Of a stretch of DNA of 53,196 nt, positions 49,875 through 53,196 are shown piece after piece. A model generated the notes under the pieces. The model was not told where the DNA came from. It did no database searches and worked only from the letters and a program-made list of their open reading frames with translations. Made by a program: the position numbers and the translations under genes. Numbering within the stretch: position 1 is the first letter of the stretch; every line of letters begins with the position of its first letter. The DNA lies in the NCBI GenBank assembly GCA_902780695.1, contig CACZGM010000022.1, positions 1-53,196 on the forward strand, read 5' to 3'. This DNA is from an uncultured Ruminococcus sp. GTDB taxonomy: Bacteria > Bacillota > Clostridia > Oscillospirales > Ruminococcaceae.

Positions 49875-51485
49875 ATGCGTTCAACGTTTCTCGGACTTGA
49901 AATGTCCAAGCGTACAATACAGCTCTCCCAGAAAGCGCTCGACATAACGGGGAGCAACCTCTCCAACTCAAAGGTAGAGGGATATACGAGGCAGCAGGTC
50001 GATATCGGATCGAGCTACCTCAACCACACAAATTACTGGCAGACAACGACATCGAAAATGTCGCTTGCAGGACAGGGTGCTATCGGAATAGGCGTGGATC
50101 AGGTGCGCGATCCTTACATTGATAAGAGATACCGCGAATCTACACCATACGTTGCCGAGTACAGCACAAAGTCCGATATACTGAAAGAAGTCGAGACCGT
50201 TCTCGACAACATCACCACCGATGGACTCGCGAACAGCGTCGATACATTCAAGGACGCGCTTTCAAAGTACGCGTCACAGCCGGATAACGAGGAGCTTGCA
50301 AGTATTGTCCGCAACGAAGCGTTCAATATGACAAACCTGCTCCATACCTACCGCGCCGATCTTGAGGATATCAAGCTGACAAACCTTGAAGCTCTCGATA
50401 CTTCTATCGAAGATACCAATAATATAATAGAGCGTATCGTCAATTACAACAAGTCCATCGTCAAGGAATACGCTTCAATGGCGCTGGAAAAATACGCGAA
50501 GGGCGACTCGGTTACCGGCGGCTACGGTCCGAACGAGATGCTCGATGCGCGCAATCTGCTTCTTGACGAGCTGTCCTATAAAGGCAGCATAAACGTCTAT
50601 AACAATGCCGACGGTTCGGTAAAAGTCCTCATGGACGGTGTTGAGATCATAAACGGCGAGAAGTACGAAAAGCTCTATATGAAGAGCAGCACCAAGATAG
50701 ACGGAGAGTTCGAGTCCGAACTCCTGCGCGACTACGCAGCTTACGATGCGGCAGTGCTCCGCTGGACGTCGGGCGACGAGGCAAAGTTCTCCACGGGAGA
50801 GCTGAAGGCATATACCGACATACTGAACGGCAACGGCGTTTATGCGACCTGATATCAGAACGATTCCTACGGCATACCGTATTATGAGTCCACAATGGAC
50901 TCGTTCGCACATACCTTCGGCAACTTCCTGAACTACTTCAACGGTGCCGTTGACGAGAACGGAGTGGTCATAGACAAGGACCGTCTCCTTTTCTGTACCA
51001 ACGACTACAAGAACGGCGACGCGGCTTATGAAGACGTGGATATGACCATGGACAATATCCGTATCGCGGATACATGGATGCAGGACGCTACCATGATAGG
51101 CGAGGTAAAGAACGAAAAGTCCGGTATATGGGAGCTCAGCCTTGACGGCAACCACATCAACCGTCTTATAGAGAACATCAACAAGAAGCAGCTCGACTTC
51201 GGCGGCAGAGGAGATTACGAAGGCACCGTTTACGACTATCTGCTGTTCATCAGCAACCGTATCGGTCAGAACATAGATTATTACGACAGCAGACACGAGG
51301 CGGCATTCGCGACCTCAAACGCTCTTCTTGACAGCAGGGACGCGGTTTCCGGCGTTTCGGAGACCGAGGAAGGCATCAATATGCTGACATATCAGAACTG
51401 GTACAACGCAAGTTCGAGACTCATGACGGCTCTTGACGACGCGCTCGACCGCCTGATAAACAACACGGGAAGAGTAGGTCTGTAA
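49875..51485 (+). pseudogene. flgK: Flagellar hook-associated protein 1 (FlgK), broken by an in-frame TGA
   Basis: The reading frame encodes a FlgK of 536 residues if codon 326 (TGA, 50850-50852) is ignored. Both halves are in one frame with no indel. The N-terminal part has the classic MRSTFLGLEMSKRTIQLSQKALDITGSNLSNSKVEGYTRQ start. The part after the stop (YQNDSYGIPYYESTMDSFAHTFGNFLNYFN...) continues normal FlgK, and the C-terminus (NMLTYQNWYNASSRLMTALDDALDRLINN) is intact. TGG to TGA would be a single change. TGA is the regular stop of other genes here, so the code is standard. Either a real nonsense mutation, readthrough, or a sequencing error. Confidence 0.88.
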
Positions 51486-51502
51486 TTTAGGAGGGATCCA
51501 CT

Positions 51503-53196
51503 ATGAGAATAGCCGGAGATACGATACGCCGTAATTATCTCAGCAGATACGAGACGAACTATGGTGACAAGTACAATTCGGAAAAGAAGATATACTCCGG
51601 TCGGCAGTTCGACCGCGCAAGCGAGAACCCGATAGATGCGGCAAGAGCTCTGCGCGTGAGAAAATCCATGTCGGAGGTCGAGACCTATCAGGACAATCTG
51701 AAAACCGCAAATTCCATATACACCAATGCCGAGACTTCCCTTATGGCGCTTTCCGGAATACTTCAGACGACGTATGAGAAGCTCGTAGAAGGCGCGGACG
51801 GTACAAGAAACCCGGACGATATGAAGATCCTCGCGATGTCGATAGACAACTACGCCGAGGAAATGGTGCAGTCGCTCAACATAGATATTGCCGACAGAAA
51901 GGTCTTCGGCGGTCTGAATAATGAGACTGCCGCGTTCAAGATCGAAGGGACCGAGGACAGTAAGTACCTTACATACAACGGAGTTGCGGTAAATTCCTCT
52001 AACGATCCGACCAGCTTCCCTTACAGCGGTGTTTCCTACCTCGATATCGGTATAGGAATGGCCACCGACCAGACAAACGGACGTATAGATGACCAGTCGG
52101 CGCTGCCTATTACCTTCAACGGTGTGCAGTGCACAGGCTGCGGAATGACGAATAAGACCGCTTCTATCGAGCTTTATTCCATCACCCCCGGAAACGAGTA
52201 TTCCATGGATATATCGGCGGGCGGCAAGGCGAGAACGATAAAGTTCGTCGGAGGCAATACAAACACGGAGACTGTCGATAATATCAACGCACAGCTCAAG
52301 GAAGCCTTCCAGGAGACTCCGGAGATTACTGAGGACGGACAGTTCCATTATATCGATGACCCGACCTGGTATCCTTACAAGAATGCAGACATAGACGGCA
52401 CGACCGGTGCGCTGGACTTCAATTCGATGACCGATAATGAATATTATTCCCTTGAAGTCACCATGAACGGCAAGACCAAGTATATCGACTTTCAGGGCGG
52501 AGCTACCGTGACCGATTCGATGAACAACCTTACAGGGGCGCTGAATGATGCGTTCGGAGAGGGACACTTCCAGGTACACGCAAACGGTATGATACTCGAT
52601 TCGGGCAAGGAGCCGGCACAGGTCGCCAACTACGGTGATTACGGCGACGTAAGTGCAACGGCGGAAGGCGGCGTTGATATCCAGGGTATAATGGACAGCA
52701 GCGCGGCACAGCCGGCAGGCTCGACCACTGTTTACGCGGTCAATCTCGGCGGCAAGAAGGTAGTTTTCGACATAGGCGATACGGTCGCACAGACAGTGGA
52801 GAATACCAACCGGAGAATGGCAGGTTCCGGAGCGTTCGGCGAGACCGTCGTACCGAGAGTAAACGAAGTCGGCACCATAATATATGAGGCAGACGGAGGT
52901 CATGTCTCGATAGACAACACCAAGGGCGCTTCCAATGAGTTCGAGTTCCACGATGTGGACGGATATTCAAACAATATAATACAGCTCGTGCTCGATGCTG
53001 GAAAGATGCTCCGCAACGGCGATCATCAGATGGTCGCGAGATATGCCGACCTTATCTACGCGGCACAGAGCAATCTGTCCATAGCGATAGCCGATCTCGG
53101 TACGCACTCGAAGTTCATCGAGTTCAACGAGGACAGACTTGCAGATGTATTGATAAACCTCAAGGAAAAGCAGAACGATATCGAAAGCACCGATCT
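51503..53196 (+). CDS. flgL: Flagellar hook-associated protein 3 (FlgL), incomplete at the window end, enlarged
   Basis: Starts with ATG at 51503 after GGAGGG and is open to the last base: at least 564 codons. N-terminal D0/D1 helices are of FlgL type (RIAGDTIRRNYLSRYETNYGDKYNSEKKIYSGRQFDRASENPIDAARALRVR), and the C-terminal helices are visible near the end (MLRNGDHQMVARYADLIYAAQSNLSIAIADLGTHSKFIEFNEDRLADVLINLKEKQNDIEST). Bacillus FlgL has about 300 residues, so roughly 250 extra residues form a central insertion (about 150-480) with two copies of an E/N-Y-S-x-E/D...K-x-I-F/D-x-G-G motif. It is third after flgN and flgK, consistent with a hook-filament junction operon. Confidence 0.88.
   Translation, partial: MRIAGDTIRRNYLSRYETNYGDKYNSEKKIYSGRQFDRASENPIDAARALRVRKSMSEVETYQDNLKTANSIYTNAETSLMALSGILQTTYEKLVEGADGTRNPDDMKILAMSIDNYAEEMVQSLNIDIADRKVFGGLNNETAAFKIEGTEDSKYLTYNGVAVNSSNDPTSFPYSGVSYLDIGIGMATDQTNGRIDDQSALPITFNGVQCTGCGMTNKTASIELYSITPGNEYSMDISAGGKARTIKFVGGNTNTETVDNINAQLKEAFQETPEITEDGQFHYIDDPTWYPYKNADIDGTTGALDFNSMTDNEYYSLEVTMNGKTKYIDFQGGATVTDSMNNLTGALNDAFGEGHFQVHANGMILDSGKEPAQVANYGDYGDVSATAEGGVDIQGIMDSSAAQPAGSTTVYAVNLGGKKVVFDIGDTVAQTVENTNRRMAGSGAFGETVVPRVNEVGTIIYEADGGHVSIDNTKGASNEFEFHDVDGYSNNIIQLVLDAGKMLRNGDHQMVARYADLIYAAQSNLSIAIADLGTHSKFIEFNEDRLADVLINLKEKQNDIESTD

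Noticed and set aside
50850-50852. TGA read as tryptophan (code 4) or as selenocysteine
   Set aside because: TGA ends many genes here (for example at 1064, 6295 and 49844), and no Sec insertion context or conserved Cys position is evident; a nonsense change is simpler.
51392-52951. Long antisense open frame (519 codons) opposite flgL
   Set aside because: The sense strand encodes a clear FlgL with a ribosome-binding site; the antisense product is Arg/Val/Cys-rich with no family pattern.

Overview
The window looks like chromosomal DNA from a Gram-positive Bacillota of the Oscillospiraceae (Ruminococcus-like) group. The evidence is a moderately GC-rich composition, lipoprotein and endospore genes (spoIIAA-spoIIAB-sigF, a spoIIQ-like gene, a gerA-type operon), late flagellar genes (flgM-flgN-flgK-flgL), a type I dockerin domain, and a GH94 disaccharide phosphorylase of the kind used by plant-fibre degraders. 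I cannot assign a species from sequence alone. I saw no phage, insertion sequence, CRISPR array, rRNA or tRNA. The accessory DNA consists of short hairpin-rich intergenic repeats of at least three kinds.

Layout. 0.1-3.3 kb: a zinc-type ABC substrate-binding lipoprotein, an orphan OmpR-type regulator and a large lipoprotein that seems to start at CTG. 3.5-8.0 kb: a plus-strand unit with a strong promoter, a leader hairpin, a MITE-like repeat, a P-type ATPase homologue with degenerate catalytic motifs, a DUF368/PopT undecaprenyl-phosphate carrier and an unknown protein. 8.2-11.9 kb (minus): tetR-recA-recX-zinc-ribbon operon and an HD hydrolase. 11.9-13.1 kb: a stand-alone sugar ABC ATPase. 13.6-15.5 kb: a small lipoprotein and the spoIIA operon. 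15.8-18.6 kb: a secreted FN3 protein behind a perfect palindrome, degV and trmL. 18.7-24.3 kb: gerA-type germination operon, DUF421 and DUF4363 genes, a 3 x 67 bp tandem repeat and a small membrane protein. 24.4-26.4 kb: AI-2E family permease and a PH-domain protein. 26.6-31.6 kb: dockerin/chitobiase-C-domain protein and GH94 phosphorylase. 31.7-34.0 kb: pgsA, an ANTAR regulator with a pseudo-receiver and two small membrane proteins. 34.1-37.0 kb: leuC-leuD-leuB. 37.1-43.4 kb (minus): rimO, Nudix, a Met gamma-lyase-like PLP enzyme, GNAT and two M42 peptidases. 43.5-44.3 kb: spoIIQ-like gene behind a sigma-F-like promoter. 44.6-48.6 kb (minus): an ECF sigma factor, its probable membrane anti-sigma partner and two tandem paralogous lipoproteins. 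49.0 kb to the end: a sigma-28-type promoter and flgM-flgN-flgK-flgL; flgK is broken by an in-frame TGA and flgL runs off the window.

How it fits together. Two alternative-sigma circuits have both regulator and target visible here: sigF with a sigma-F-like promoter before spoIIQ, and FlgM (anti-sigma-28) behind its own sigma-28-like promoter. The most unusual items are the pseudo-P-type ATPase next to a lipid-carrier flippase, recA placed under a translationally coupled TetR gene with a candidate operator, the flgK nonsense codon, the pseudo-receiver ANTAR protein, and the dispersed hairpin repeats that sit inside leaders or next to stop codons.
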